From: Chitinophaga filiformis
GTDB taxonomy: Bacteria; Bacteroidota; Bacteroidia; Chitinophagales; Chitinophagaceae
Reading direction: 5' to 3'
Assembly (NCBI RefSeq): GCF_023100805.1
Contig: NZ_CP095855.1
Location: forward strand, 2,893,001 to 2,957,000
DNA: 64,000 nucleotides
The notes under the pieces were generated by a model. It did no database searches and was not told where the DNA came from. It saw nothing but the letters and a program-made list of their open reading frames with translations. The translations under genes and the position numbers were made by a program. Positions 37,666-47,527 of the stretch are shown piece by piece. How positions within the stretch are numbered: the first letter of the stretch is position 1; each line of letters begins with the position of its first letter.

Positions 37666-38424
37666 ATGGCATATTTATCTTTGGTGGGAGCAGGTCCAGG
37701 CGATCCGGAGCTGATCACTTTGAAAGCAGTGAACGTCATCCGGCAGGCGGATGTCATATTATATGATGCCCTGGTGAACGAGGCTTTATTGACCTATGCA
37801 AAACCCGGAGCCGTCGTTAAGTTTGTAGGCAAGCGCTACGGATGTCATTCGTTGTCTCAGCAGGAGATCAACCACCTGATCGTATCATATGCCCGGAGCC
37901 ACGGGCACGTGGTAAGGCTAAAGGGTGGTGATCCATTTGTTTTTGGCAGGGCTACGGAAGAGATAGCTGCCGCAAAGGGGGCTGGCATCCCGGTGCAGGT
38001 CATTCCGGGGATCTCCAGTGCATTGGCTGCCCCTGCGGGTCAGATGATACCGCTTACTTCGAGGGGGATGACAGAGAGCTTCTGGGTTACCACGGGTACT
38101 ACCCTGACAGGAGAGATCTCCGCAGACATTGACCTCGCGGCGCGCTCCACTGCCACTGTTATTATATTAATGGCAATGAGCAAGCTTGAGGCTATTATGG
38201 ATATATTTGCAGGGTACGGTAAAAGTAATCTGCCTGTGGCTATCATTCAGAACAGTTCTACTGATCGGGAAAAGGTGGTTACAGGTACAGTAAAAGACAT
38301 AGTATTTAAGGCGCAACATGCCGGCATGTCCAATCCGGCAGTAATAGTGGTAGGGAAAGTGGTCGAACTGAAGGACATGGCTGGCACGGTGCAGCAATTA
38401 ATCGACAGGCATGAAGAAAGATAA
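37666..38424 (+). CDS. cobA: Uroporphyrinogen-III C-methyltransferase (siroheme synthesis)
   Basis: SAM-dependent methyltransferase of 252 residues that converts uroporphyrinogen III to precorrin-2, the first step to siroheme. The family signature VGAGPGDPELITLKAVN is at residues 7-23 and the second motif GGDPFVFGRATEE near residue 88. It is the stand-alone SumT form without the CysG dehydrogenase/chelatase half. Siroheme is the cofactor of NirB, encoded divergently, which explains its position. Its 3' end overlaps the regulator gene by 14 nt. Confidence 0.94.
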   Translation: MAYLSLVGAGPGDPELITLKAVNVIRQADVILYDALVNEALLTYAKPGAVVKFVGKRYGCHSLSQQEINHLIVSYARSHGHVVRLKGGDPFVFGRATEEIAAAKGAGIPVQVIPGISSALAAPAGQMIPLTSRGMTESFWVTTGTTLTGEISADIDLAARSTATVIILMAMSKLEAIMDIFAGYGKSNLPVAIIQNSSTDREKVVTGTVKDIVFKAQHAGMSNPAVIVVGKVVELKDMAGTVQQLIDRHEER

Positions 38425-39103
38425 ACATGGTTGCGATCTGCAATCCTGTATGTTATGTAAGCTGTGTATTCCTGCGTGGAAACCCGCAATTGCGGCACAC
38501 AGACAAAGTTTCACGTTAAAAAAAGGTCAGATGCTCTTCCGGGAAGGAGAGCCGGTGAATGGGATCTATTTCGTGAATGCAGGTAAAGTAAAGGTACACA
38601 AGCATTGGGGCGAAGAAAAGGAACTGATCGTCCGCTTTGCAGAAGAAGGCGACATTGTCGGTCATAGGGGAGTGGGCAGTGAAATGGTCTACCCCGTATC
38701 GGCAACCGCACTCGAAACAGTGGATCTCTGCTTTATAGACCTCGCTTTTTTCCAGGCCACACTCAAGGTCAATCATGAATTCCTGCATGCCCTGATGATG
38801 TTCTATGCAAGTGAGCTGCAGGAATCGGAAAAGAACATGCGTAATCTTGTGCATATGCCTGTAAAAGGCCGTATTGCGCATGCCCTGCTCTTCCTCCGGC
38901 AAAAGTTCGGTACGAACGGAGATGGTTATATCAATATGACACTCAGCCGGCAGGACCTCGCGTCTTATACCGGCACTACCTATGAAACTGCCTTTCGTAT
39001 CATGAGTGAGCTGATACAGGAAGACATCATCGCCATTTCCGGCAAAAGTATCGCCGTAAAAGATCCTGCCAGACTTGCGCTCCTGGAAGTGGACGCCGGT
39101 TAA
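38411..39103 (+). CDS. FNR-like Crp/Fnr family transcription regulator
   Basis: A 230-residue regulator with an N-terminal cysteine cluster, a cyclic-nucleotide-like beta-barrel (residues 35-120), a dimer helix and a C-terminal winged helix. Cys13-x2-Cys16-x2-Cys19 followed by IP, and Cys107 in ALETVDLC, line up with the FNR cluster region (C..C..CIP and ALETSMVC). An extra Cys8 is present. This suggests an oxygen-labile 4Fe-4S sensor. The recognition helix YETAFR keeps Glu and Arg of FNR's VETISR but has Phe for Ser. It overlaps cobA by 14 nt and likely controls the nitrate operon. Confidence 0.88.
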   Translation: MKKDKHGCDLQSCMLCKLCIPAWKPAIAAHRQSFTLKKGQMLFREGEPVNGIYFVNAGKVKVHKHWGEEKELIVRFAEEGDIVGHRGVGSEMVYPVSATALETVDLCFIDLAFFQATLKVNHEFLHALMMFYASELQESEKNMRNLVHMPVKGRIAHALLFLRQKFGTNGDGYINMTLSRQDLASYTGTTYETAFRIMSELIQEDIIAISGKSIAVKDPARLALLEVDAG

Positions 39104-39723
39104 AGCAGTTTGTATTCCGAGGCCAGCTTCACAACGGAAGTGGTATTATTTACCCCGAATTTTTCCATCAGGTTCTTACGGTGACTTTCCACCGTATGGG
39201 TGCTGATGAATAACTGATCAGCTATCTGCATCGTGGTCAATCCCTTACCGATCAGCTGCAGGATCTCTTTTTCCCTGCGGGTAATGCGGGGGATGGCTTT
39301 CAGCAACTCCATATCGGCATTCTTCAGCGCTTCCTTGGTGCTGCTGCACAGGTATTCCTCTCCATCCATGATAGCATATATGGCCCGGATGATCTCATTG
39401 CCCAGTGCATTCTTCAGTACATAACCGCTTGCCCCGTTCTGCAGCATGCTGTGGATGACCGGTTGCTCATCATGTATGCTCAACGCAATGATCTTTACAT
39501 CTTCATATTTCTTTTTCACTTCTCCGCAAAGGGTTACTCCACTGATGTCCGGAAGGTTTACGTCCATCAGTATTACATCGGGCTGCCCTTTTTCCAGCGC
39601 CTGTAACACACTCTTACCGTCTCCATAATCGCCGTTCAGCTCTATTCCTGCATCGCTCCGCAAGATGTTCTTCAGCCCTTCTACCATGATCGGGTGATCT
39701 TCCACCACTACTACTTTGATCAT
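39100..39723 (-). CDS. LuxR-type (NarL-like) response regulator
   Basis: A 207-residue response regulator. The receiver domain has acidic residues Glu8/Asp9, phosphoacceptor Asp54 (ILMDVNLPD) and a conserved Thr/Lys region. The C-terminal LuxR helix-turn-helix reads ITRREKEILQLIGKGLTTMQ and ends STHTVESHRKNLMEKFGV. The ATG at 39723 is chosen because the receiver strand starts at residue 2. It follows the histidine kinase gene by 18 nt and converges on the FNR-like gene with a 4-nt tail overlap. Nearness to the nitrate genes suggests but does not prove a link. Confidence 0.93.
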   Translation of the reverse strand: MIKVVVVEDHPIMVEGLKNILRSDAGIELNGDYGDGKSVLQALEKGQPDVILMDVNLPDISGVTLCGEVKKKYEDVKIIALSIHDEQPVIHSMLQNGASGYVLKNALGNEIIRAIYAIMDGEEYLCSSTKEALKNADMELLKAIPRITRREKEILQLIGKGLTTMQIADQLFISTHTVESHRKNLMEKFGVNNTTSVVKLASEYKLL

Positions 39724-39741
39724 AACTGCTTTCAATTAAGT

Positions 39742-41715
39742 TTAACTAATGGATGTTGCGCATTCAATGGTAATAGCTGTACCGGTGCCGGGTTCTGACT
39801 GAATATCTATTTTACCACCCAGGAATTCCACGCGGGCTTCGATATTTGCCAGTCCGGCTCCTTTGAGCTTGTTACCTACTGTCGTATCAAATCCTTTCCC
39901 GTCATCTTCTACAGTGAGGAACAGGGTATTATCCGTTTGTTGTAACAGTACGAGTATCTGAGATGCCTCCGCATGTTTGATGGCATTGTTCACCAGCTCC
40001 TGCATGATCCGGTACAACACCACCTGCCGTGTATGTTCCATCGCCTCTGCCTGGAAATTGAATACCTGGCAAATGATATTGTCAGTGCCGGTCTTCTTCA
40101 ATCCCCTGCAATATTCTACGGTTGCTTCACCCAGGCCATATTTAATGAGTATTTCCGGCATCATGCTGCGGGCTATACGGCGCAACTCGTCCATTGCTCC
40201 ATCCAGCCGCTGTAAAGTGTTCTGTATCAGCGATTGCCTGTGTACAGTGGTCTGCGAAGGGGTTACGGTAGACAGTTCCAGTTTAATACCAGACAACAAT
40301 CCACCCAGGCCGTCATGCAGGTCGCGCGCCAACCTAGTACGCTCTTTCTCCTGTCCTTCCAGCATCGCAGAGAGGAGGGAGATCTTATGTTCCTGGCGGA
40401 TGCGCTCCACCTCAAATTGATGCAGCTGCCGCTGTTGCTCCAGCAGCTTGCGGCCATTGCGGTAAAACAGGTAACTGAGCGCCGCTACCACCAGCAACGA
40501 TAATATGATCACCACCATCAGTGATATCAACAGGCGGTTCTTCTGCAATGCAAATTCCTGGCGTTCGTTCTCATGCTGTAACAGCTTGATGCGGTTCTCT
40601 TTTTCGGAAGACTGGTAATGGGCTTCCAGTTCATGAATCTTTTCCGTCACTTCCCGCTCCTGCAGGCTATCTGCAAGTATGATGTACTTCCGCAGATATT
40701 TATAGGCTTCATCAGGATAATGTTGTTTAAACGACAACTCGGCCATCAGGTCCAGGGCATGTAAACGGAAAGGGAAATCTTTCAGCGTATAGGACAGTCG
40801 CCCGTATTCATCCATCAGCTTCATTGCCTTGTCGTACTGACCCTGTTTTTCGAAGAGTTTCGCCAGCGAGTACAGGTTATTACAGATGGCCACATTGTAA
40901 TTCAGCCTGCGGGCAATGGTCAGACCGCTGTAGAACATGGTGGCTGCATGATGGTACAACTGGTGCTTTATATCCAGCAGGCCTTCATGATAATAATAAT
41001 CTGCCCATATATTAATGGAATCTACACCCGTTTTGTCCAGCTTTTCTTTGGCTTCCTGCAGATGCTGTTCCATCTTCTGGAGGCTGTCCAGGTGATACAT
41101 ACAGCTGGCCAGGCTGAGATGCCGGCTGGCTATCAGGTCGTAATAACGGGAAGGATCTTCGTAGCTGGTCAGACTTTTATAATAATAGGTGATGGCGGTC
41201 TTATACTGTGATTTACTAAAGAAAATATCTCCCAGGTCCTGGTAAGTGGCGTTCAGTTCCGGGATGGCATTCATTTTCTCCAGCAGGGGAATGGTTTGCA
41301 GGTATTCTTCTGTTTGTAACTGGGTTTGCCCCTTATTGCCCAGCACCTCTGCCAGGTTGGTCTTTATGTTGGCCAGCAGCATGCGGGCCTCCCGGCTGGT
41401 ATCTTTCATGACGTCTTCCCGTGCAATGAGCAGGTGTTTTTCCGCCTCCTGGAAATTATTAATGGAATTGAACCAGGCGCCAATTGCCAGGTAGGTACGT
41501 GCAATACCGAGCTTATTCTCATTCTTTTGTTCCAGCTGCAATGCCTGCTGGAAATATTTCAGTGCCTGTACGGTGTCTCTCAGCGGCAGTTTCCTGGCCA
41601 GCCTGATATACAGGTCGGCAGATACTGCGTCGGATGCCCCACGCTGGCTGGTGGTTTTCTGCGCGTATAACCGGGTAGTTATACAAATTAGGACGATAAG
41701 TATAGGTATTCTCAT
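39742..41715 (-). CDS. TPR-containing sensor histidine kinase (HisKA_3)
   Basis: A 657-residue kinase partner of the downstream LuxR-type regulator. A signal peptide (about residues 1-18) precedes a periplasmic TPR-like helical region of roughly 340 residues. A coiled-coil stretch, a single membrane segment (394-417) and a second coiled coil follow. The HisKA_3 phosphoacceptor is His467 in RLARDLHDGLGG. The ATPase domain shows ELVNNAIKHAEASQI (N-box) and VEDDGKGFD (G1). TPR-sensor kinases of this build are common in Bacteroidota; the signal sensed is unknown. Confidence 0.92.
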   Translation of the reverse strand: MRIPILIVLICITTRLYAQKTTSQRGASDAVSADLYIRLARKLPLRDTVQALKYFQQALQLEQKNENKLGIARTYLAIGAWFNSINNFQEAEKHLLIAREDVMKDTSREARMLLANIKTNLAEVLGNKGQTQLQTEEYLQTIPLLEKMNAIPELNATYQDLGDIFFSKSQYKTAITYYYKSLTSYEDPSRYYDLIASRHLSLASCMYHLDSLQKMEQHLQEAKEKLDKTGVDSINIWADYYYHEGLLDIKHQLYHHAATMFYSGLTIARRLNYNVAICNNLYSLAKLFEKQGQYDKAMKLMDEYGRLSYTLKDFPFRLHALDLMAELSFKQHYPDEAYKYLRKYIILADSLQEREVTEKIHELEAHYQSSEKENRIKLLQHENERQEFALQKNRLLISLMVVIILSLLVVAALSYLFYRNGRKLLEQQRQLHQFEVERIRQEHKISLLSAMLEGQEKERTRLARDLHDGLGGLLSGIKLELSTVTPSQTTVHRQSLIQNTLQRLDGAMDELRRIARSMMPEILIKYGLGEATVEYCRGLKKTGTDNIICQVFNFQAEAMEHTRQVVLYRIMQELVNNAIKHAEASQILVLLQQTDNTLFLTVEDDGKGFDTTVGNKLKGAGLANIEARVEFLGGKIDIQSEPGTGTAITIECATSIS

Positions 41716-42208
41716 GGCATAAATCAGGGCGGAAATATATAATTATTTGAGATACATATTCTTATTATTTTTCCATTGTAAAAATATCAATAGGACCTCC
41801 CTGGGAAAACCCCTGTTTTCCGGGATTTTTTTCCCTGACTTCGTGACTAATTTTGCATTGTGATTTTGAAAGCCCTTGAAGAAGAATGTTACAGGTATAT
41901 ATGGCTGCTTTAATTATCCATGAAGATTGTTTACAGACAATGTTTTATGTGGACCGGCAATGTATACTCCGACGATATCACGAAGCAAATTACAGGAATA
42001 TTTTAACCGTCTTTATAGTATCAACATAGTATCAACACGAAGGAAATCGTGACCATTTTTGCAAGGCCCCAGATTGTATTTTTGTTGAAGAACCACGATG
42101 AAGGGCAGCGGGTGTGTGGACCCGCTGCCATCCACCATCGCCCTCCTTTTTAGCAACTCTTCCATTTTTCAGACTAAATTCGTGTCCGGCATCAACAGTG
42201 AACGGTTT
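41716..42208. other. Intergenic region between divergent kinase genes
   Basis: About 490 nt without a convincing gene. It is AT-rich and separates two divergent histidine kinase genes. It contains TAATTTTG (41848-41855) and TATTTTTG (42077-42084) on the + strand, both matching TAnnTTTG; the second is the better promoter candidate for the kinase at 42209. It also contains a small tandem repeat (42015-42036). Confidence 0.5.
42015..42036 (+). repeat. Tandem 11-bp direct repeat
   Basis: ATAGTATCAAC occurs twice without spacer (42015-42025 and 42026-42036), about 40 nt upstream of a candidate -7 element. One helical turn of spacing could place two protein monomers on the same face, but this may be chance. 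Confidence 0.45.
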
Positions 42209-44455
42209 ATGAATAAATATATTTTTATTGCCTGCTTTATTGGGATCCTTTTGCTTACAACATGCATAGGATGTGAAGGGCGGCGTGATCATGGCAGGGA
42301 TGCACTTCCCGATACCGTCATGATCGGGGAATTAATGCGGCATGCTGAACGCTGTCTGGAAAAGCCCGGATCTTTTAAGGAGGATATGGACAGTGCCATG
42401 AATATTGCCGGTGAAATAGAACGGATAAGCAAGCAGCAACAATATCAACGGGGTATCGGATTAAGCTGGCTATTGCGCGCAAAAACGCTGCGGGAAATGG
42501 GGCAGAGTGCAAAGGCGGGCGAACCGGCTGCGAAGGCCCTGGAAATACTCGGCCAGGCTGGTACCGCCAGGGAAAAAGCCCAGGCATTGATAGAGCTGGG
42601 AGGCACCTATGATAATGACGGGGATGACATGTCCCGTAAAATAGCACTTTATGAGCAGGGCATGCAAATCTATGCCGGCCTGGGAGAGAAACTGACAGAA
42701 GCACAGCTCAGGGAATTCATAGGTGATCTGTACCAGGTGAAACAGGACTATACCAATGCACTTAACAACCTGAATAAAGCGGTAAGCCTCTACCAGGAAC
42801 TTGGTTATAAACGCCTGCAGGGCGTCTACGGACTTATAGGCGCTGTTTATGTAAAAATGGATAAATTCCAGGAATCGCTCCGCTACAATACGCTTGCCGT
42901 GAAGATCGGGGAAGAGCTGAAGGACAGCGGCTCGCTGATGGCCACCATTTACAACCGGTTGGGCGATTGTTACTGGTCTATCGAGAATCACCGGCAGGCG
43001 ATGGCCTGTTACAACAAGGCCTTACCGATCGCCTACGCCAATAAAGACTCATTCGCGGTAATGAACATAGAGATCAACATTGCCCGCGTATTGGCAAAGA
43101 GGAAATCCTACAGACAGGCACTGGATTCATTAGATATAGGAATGGCGATAGCACCGGAGCTGGATGTATATGATGAAGGCCTTTTCAACATTTTGCGTAT
43201 GCATATCTATATGGCGACAGACGATATGCAGCATGCGGAAATATATTTTCGTAAGCTGAAGGCGGTATATGATCAGGCAGATCTGCATGAAAACATGCGG
43301 CAGGCCTTGCGGTTTTCAATGGCTTCCTACCTGGTGAAAGCCGGCCGTTTTACAGAAGGGCGGCAATACCTGGACGCCATGTCCGGCATGCTGGACCGCT
43401 ATCCGGTGATAAAATCCAAACGGGCTACAGCAGAATATCTCCATTACCAGATAGACTCAGCTGCCGGTAACCCTGGAATGGCATTAGCGCATTTCAGGAA
43501 CTTTAAATCAATATCTGATTCCCTCCGGAATATGATACAGTCCAGGCAACTGGGAGAACTGCAGTTCCAGTTCGAAACGGAAAAGAAAGATAACGATATT
43601 AAATTGCTGGTGCAGAAAAGCAGGGCCCAGGCGATCTCCCTGCAGAAGGAAAAGATCATCAGGAATGTAACCATTGCGGGGGGCTTCCTGCTCATTGTTT
43701 TTCTGGGACTGATTTATAGCCGTTACCGGAACAAACAAATCATGAACGTCAGGCTTAAAACACAGCGGGATGAGATCAACAGGCAGAACGAGGACCTCCG
43801 GAGACTGGTAGACGACAAGGAATGGCTGCTGAAAGAGATCCATCACCGTGTGAAGAACAACCTGCAGGTTATTATCAGCCTGCTGAATACACAGTCCAGG
43901 TATCTTAACAATAAAGATGCAATTGATGCCATCAGGAACAGCCAGCAGCGCATGTATTCTATGTCGCTTATACATCAGCGGCTTTACCAGACAGACAATC
44001 TCAGTAAGATTGATATGCGCTGGTATATACCAGAGCTGATCGGTTATATGAAAGATGGACATGAAGCAGGAGATAACAAGGAATTTATTGTTGACTGTGA
44101 ACATATAGAACTTGAAGTGGTACAGGCAGTACCACTGGGGCTCATTCTTAATGAGGCTATCAGTAACTCGCTGAAGTATGCATTCCCGAACGGAAAAAAA
44201 GGAACCATCACTGTATCTCTGAAAATGGGAGACGATAAAAATTGCCAGCTCTCCATCAGTGACAATGGTATCGGCATAGGCGATCTCAATGAAGCGCTGC
44301 AAAGCGATTCGCTGGGCATGCGTCTTATGCAGGGACTGAGCGAACAACTTGATGGCGTATTTTCGCTGGTGGATAATTGTCCGGGAGTACGTATCGGCGT
44401 GACCTTTCCGTACCATGAATTTGCACCGGAGAAGAGAAAATATATATTGAACTGA
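42209..44455 (+). CDS. TPR-containing histidine kinase (HisKA_2)
   Basis: A 748-residue sensor kinase. The N-terminus is a signal sequence ending in a weak lipobox-like stretch (LLLTTCIGC). TPR-like repeats fill about residues 40-400, for example YTNALNNLNKAVSLYQELGY. One membrane segment lies near residues 488-508. The HisKA_2 motif EIHHRVKNNLQVIISLL contains the phosphoacceptor near residue 545, and the ATPase domain shows ILNEAISNSLKYAFPNG and SISDNGIGIG. The start at 42209 is chosen because upstream in-frame starts would bury the signal sequence. Its stop overlaps the next start (TGATG), so it pairs with the sigma-54 response regulator. Confidence 0.9.
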   Translation: MNKYIFIACFIGILLLTTCIGCEGRRDHGRDALPDTVMIGELMRHAERCLEKPGSFKEDMDSAMNIAGEIERISKQQQYQRGIGLSWLLRAKTLREMGQSAKAGEPAAKALEILGQAGTAREKAQALIELGGTYDNDGDDMSRKIALYEQGMQIYAGLGEKLTEAQLREFIGDLYQVKQDYTNALNNLNKAVSLYQELGYKRLQGVYGLIGAVYVKMDKFQESLRYNTLAVKIGEELKDSGSLMATIYNRLGDCYWSIENHRQAMACYNKALPIAYANKDSFAVMNIEINIARVLAKRKSYRQALDSLDIGMAIAPELDVYDEGLFNILRMHIYMATDDMQHAEIYFRKLKAVYDQADLHENMRQALRFSMASYLVKAGRFTEGRQYLDAMSGMLDRYPVIKSKRATAEYLHYQIDSAAGNPGMALAHFRNFKSISDSLRNMIQSRQLGELQFQFETEKKDNDIKLLVQKSRAQAISLQKEKIIRNVTIAGGFLLIVFLGLIYSRYRNKQIMNVRLKTQRDEINRQNEDLRRLVDDKEWLLKEIHHRVKNNLQVIISLLNTQSRYLNNKDAIDAIRNSQQRMYSMSLIHQRLYQTDNLSKIDMRWYIPELIGYMKDGHEAGDNKEFIVDCEHIELEVVQAVPLGLILNEAISNSLKYAFPNGKKGTITVSLKMGDDKNCQLSISDNGIGIGDLNEALQSDSLGMRLMQGLSEQLDGVFSLVDNCPGVRIGVTFPYHEFAPEKRKYILN

Positions 44456-45819
44456 TGACGACTAAAGGAAAAATACTGATCGTTGAAGACGAATTCATTG
44501 TTGCAAATGATCTGCAGCAAATGTTGCAGCGGGCAGGATATGTGGTTTGCGGCATTGCATCGTCTGTTCATAAAGCACGCATCCTGCTGCAACAGCATCA
44601 GCCGGATTGGGTGCTGATTGATATTATACTGAAGGGCGATTATTCAGGAATTGACCTTGGGAATGAACTGATGCAACAGCATATACCCTTCCTGTATATT
44701 TCAGCAAATACCAACCAGCGTACGCTGGAGGCAGCTAAACTTACCCGTCCGCACGGCTTCCTGGTAAAGCCTTTCCGGGAAAAGGACCTCTTCATTATGC
44801 TTGATATTGCCAGGTATAAACTACAAACAGAAGCCGGGCACGATGAACGCCCGGGGCCTGCGAAAGCCGGCAATATCCGCCTGCCGGTGGAGGATGCGGG
44901 GTCTCATACTGCAGAAACGCTGGAAAAGATCAGGATCGTTGCTCCTGCTGACACATCGGTATTGATCACCGGGGAAAGCGGTACAGGGAAAGAACTCGTG
45001 GCAAGAGCTATTCATAGATTATCGCGCCGCAGCGAGCTGCCGATGGTAGTGGTAGATTGTGCAGCGTTGCCAGTTGCACTCATCGAAACAGAACTATTTG
45101 GCCATGAAAAAGGTGCGTTCACAGGTGCAGACCAAAAGAGGATAGGGAAGTTCGAACAGGCGCATTACGGAACGATCTTCCTGGACGAGGTAGGAGAGCT
45201 GACACCCGATGCACAGGTTAAACTATTGCGGGTACTGCAGGAAAAGGAGGTTGTTCGTGTGGGCGGTGATGTACCGGTTAAAATAGATGTGCGCGTAATT
45301 GCCGCTACCAACAGGCAACTGGAGAAGGAGGTAGCTGAAGGGCGTTTCAGGCTGGACCTGTATTACCGGCTCAGTGTTTTTCCCATCGAGCTGGTGCCCT
45401 TACGTAAACGAAAGGGGGACATACCTTTGCTGGCAGACTATTTTATGAAGAAATATTCGGAGAAAAATAAGTCCGGCGTTGAAAAGATAACAGAAAGCGC
45501 CATGCGGCAGCTGGCATCATATGACTGGCCAGGTAATATCAGGGAATTAGAGCACCTGATAGAACGCCATGTACTCCTCGCAACGGGGAAAGAGATCGCT
45601 GTTTTTGACCTGCCCTCAGCGGTTACAGGGCCTGGTGGTGAAGAGGGGGGCAAACTTAAAACAATGGATGAAATGGAGCGTGATCATATTCTGACTGCAT
45701 TAAAGGCCAGCAATGGCAAAGTATCGGGCCCCGGCGGTGCTGCCGAATTGTTGGGACTTCCTGCACAGACATTATATTCTAAAATAAAAAGACTGGGCAT
45801 AAAGCAGGCGTTTAAATAG
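44455..45819 (+). CDS. Sigma-54-dependent response regulator (NtrC class)
   Basis: A 454-residue activator. The receiver domain (1-120) has Glu11/Asp12, phosphoacceptor Asp56 and Lys105. The AAA+ domain has Walker A GESGTGKE (173-180), GAFTGA (220-225), which contacts sigma-54, and Walker B IFLDEV (241-246). The C-terminal Fis-like helix-turn-helix includes [20 protein letters not shown]. It is translationally coupled to the HisKA_2 kinase upstream and overlaps the convergent sigma-54 activator gene by 8 nt. A likely target is the sigma-54 promoter at 48676. Confidence 0.94.
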   Translation: MTTKGKILIVEDEFIVANDLQQMLQRAGYVVCGIASSVHKARILLQQHQPDWVLIDIILKGDYSGIDLGNELMQQHIPFLYISANTNQRTLEAAKLTRPHGFLVKPFREKDLFIMLDIARYKLQTEAGHDERPGPAKAGNIRLPVEDAGSHTAETLEKIRIVAPADTSVLITGESGTGKELVARAIHRLSRRSELPMVVVDCAALPVALIETELFGHEKGAFTGADQKRIGKFEQAHYGTIFLDEVGELTPDAQVKLLRVLQEKEVVRVGGDVPVKIDVRVIAATNRQLEKEVAEGRFRLDLYYRLSVFPIELVPLRKRKGDIPLLADYFMKKYSEKNKSGVEKITESAMRQLASYDWPGNIRELEHLIERHVLLATGKEIAVFDLPSAVTGPGGEEGGKLKTMDEMERDHILTALKASNGKVSGPGGAAELLGLPAQTLYSKIKRLGIKQAFK

Positions 45820-47527
45820 CAGTCATTTTCCTCAGGGACTGACGGATATTAAAATGCTCTTTTTTGATACCCAGTTTCTGCATACGGGAATTGAGGGTGG
45901 TAGACGGTAAGCGGAGCTTCGCGGCGGCGCCGTTAGGGCCGGCGATCCTTCCGTTGCAAAGCCTGACCACTTTAAGGATATATTCCCTTTCCATTGTTTC
46001 CAATGGTACGATACTGAATGCAGCTTCCTTGTCGGGAAGGGGCGCTTTATGAAGTGTGCCGGGGAGGTCTACCTGCAACACATTTCCTTTGCTAAGCAGC
46101 ACCGAACGCTCGAGCAGGTGTTCCAGCTCCCTGACATTGCCCGGCCAGTCATGATGCATCAGGCTTTCCATTATTTTGTCTGGCACAACAGGCGCTTTTT
46201 TCCTGTTGGCAGCTGCATAACGCTGGAGGAAATGCGTTACGAGAACCGGAATATCCTCTTTCCGGTTACGTAGCGGAGGTACAGAGACTGGTACGACGTT
46301 CAGCCGGTAATACAGGTCAAGCCTGAAATTGCCAGCCTTCACTTCCTCTTCAAGATTACGGTTGGTAGCTGCGATAATGCGAACATTCACTTTGATAACG
46401 CCTTTTCCCCCTATCCGCTCTATCTCTTTTTCCTGGAGTACCCTTAATAGTTTCGCCTGGAACTCCAAAGGTATTTCTCCTATTTCGTCCAGGAACAGGG
46501 TACTGTTCTCCGCCAGTTCAAACTTGCCGATCCTGCGTTGCAAAGCGCCTGTGAAGGCGCCTTTCTCATGTCCGAAAAGCTCGCTTTCAAAAAGACTGTG
46601 AGGCAATGCCGCACAATTTATTTTTATCATCCTGTTATTCCTGCGCGGCGATGCGTCATGTATGGCGCCCGCAATTACTTCCTTACCGGTGCCCGTTTCA
46701 CCCAGCAATAACACTGTCGAATCGGAGGGCGCTATACGTTCTATTACGGATACAATGTTTTGTATTCCGGAAGAAGTGCCGATAATACTTTTAAGCCCAC
46801 TACACTGTCCGGCCTTTTCCTGTGATCCGGGTTCACTTTCTTCCGCTTGTCCTTTGTACTTCCTTATTTCCCGGAGTTGTTGCGCTATCTTCTCACCGAA
46901 AATGACATTACCGAATCCGGCTCCCAGTATATCAGCGATGCCTTTGAACAGTTTGAACTTTTCTGGTTGAAAAGAACCTTTTTTCTCTCCATACAGATAC
47001 AGGACGCCTATAGGTATACCACCTCCTGTGATTTTCACCAGCAGCATTTCCCTGATACCTGCATTGAACCAGCGATAAACATACCGGGGAACAGTTTTTT
47101 CCTTCATGGCTGTTTGCAGCTCTATGAGTACCGGCTCTTCACTTGCAAGGGCCTTTTCAAAAATGCCGTCATTAATTGGATGACTGGATATGATGATGGG
47201 TGTTTCACCCCTGCCGGCTGGAATGCTGTTTTGCTCCGTATGCAGGAAAGGAGAGTGTGTTACGCCATCTTCGTTGATCAGGCAGAGTGTATAATATCTT
47301 CCTCCGAAAAGCTCGGGGAGCTGGTCGTTGATAACCATCCGGAGATCCTGCCTGTTCTTTGCCCCGGCAATGATGCTGCTTAATTCCAGCAGGGCTGCCT
47401 GTTCTCTTTTCTGTTGTTCAAGGCTTTCAATAAGAAAATGGCCATGCGGAGTATGAAGCCCGCCGGTCTGTTTGGGTGTACTTTCTATTTGCATATGCTC
47501 ACTATGTTCCTGGACAAACATAATCAC
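45812..47527 (-). CDS. Sigma-54-dependent activator with GAF-like sensor
   Basis: A 571-residue enhancer-binding protein without a receiver. The N-terminal ~200 residues look like a GAF domain (EQAALLELSSIIAGAKNRQD, later IPIGVLYLYGEKKGSFQPEK). The AAA+ domain contains GETGTGKE, GAFTGA and LFLDEIGE. The C-terminal helix-turn-helix reads GPNGAAAKLRLPSTTLNSRM, close to that of the response regulator at 44455. The architecture is FhlA/NorR-like, so a small ligand may be sensed. The start may be 47527 or 47521. Targets are unknown. Confidence 0.92.
   Translation of the reverse strand: MIMFVQEHSEHMQIESTPKQTGGLHTPHGHFLIESLEQQKREQAALLELSSIIAGAKNRQDLRMVINDQLPELFGGRYYTLCLINEDGVTHSPFLHTEQNSIPAGRGETPIIISSHPINDGIFEKALASEEPVLIELQTAMKEKTVPRYVYRWFNAGIREMLLVKITGGGIPIGVLYLYGEKKGSFQPEKFKLFKGIADILGAGFGNVIFGEKIAQQLREIRKYKGQAEESEPGSQEKAGQCSGLKSIIGTSSGIQNIVSVIERIAPSDSTVLLLGETGTGKEVIAGAIHDASPRRNNRMIKINCAALPHSLFESELFGHEKGAFTGALQRRIGKFELAENSTLFLDEIGEIPLEFQAKLLRVLQEKEIERIGGKGVIKVNVRIIAATNRNLEEEVKAGNFRLDLYYRLNVVPVSVPPLRNRKEDIPVLVTHFLQRYAAANRKKAPVVPDKIMESLMHHDWPGNVRELEHLLERSVLLSKGNVLQVDLPGTLHKAPLPDKEAAFSIVPLETMEREYILKVVRLCNGRIAGPNGAAAKLRLPSTTLNSRMQKLGIKKEHFNIRQSLRKMTAI

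Noticed and set aside
43508..44416. 302-codon - strand frame within the HisKA_2 kinase
   Set aside because: It lies entirely antisense to conserved kinase domains, and its composition is rich in His, Cys and Phe as expected from reverse-complement coding.
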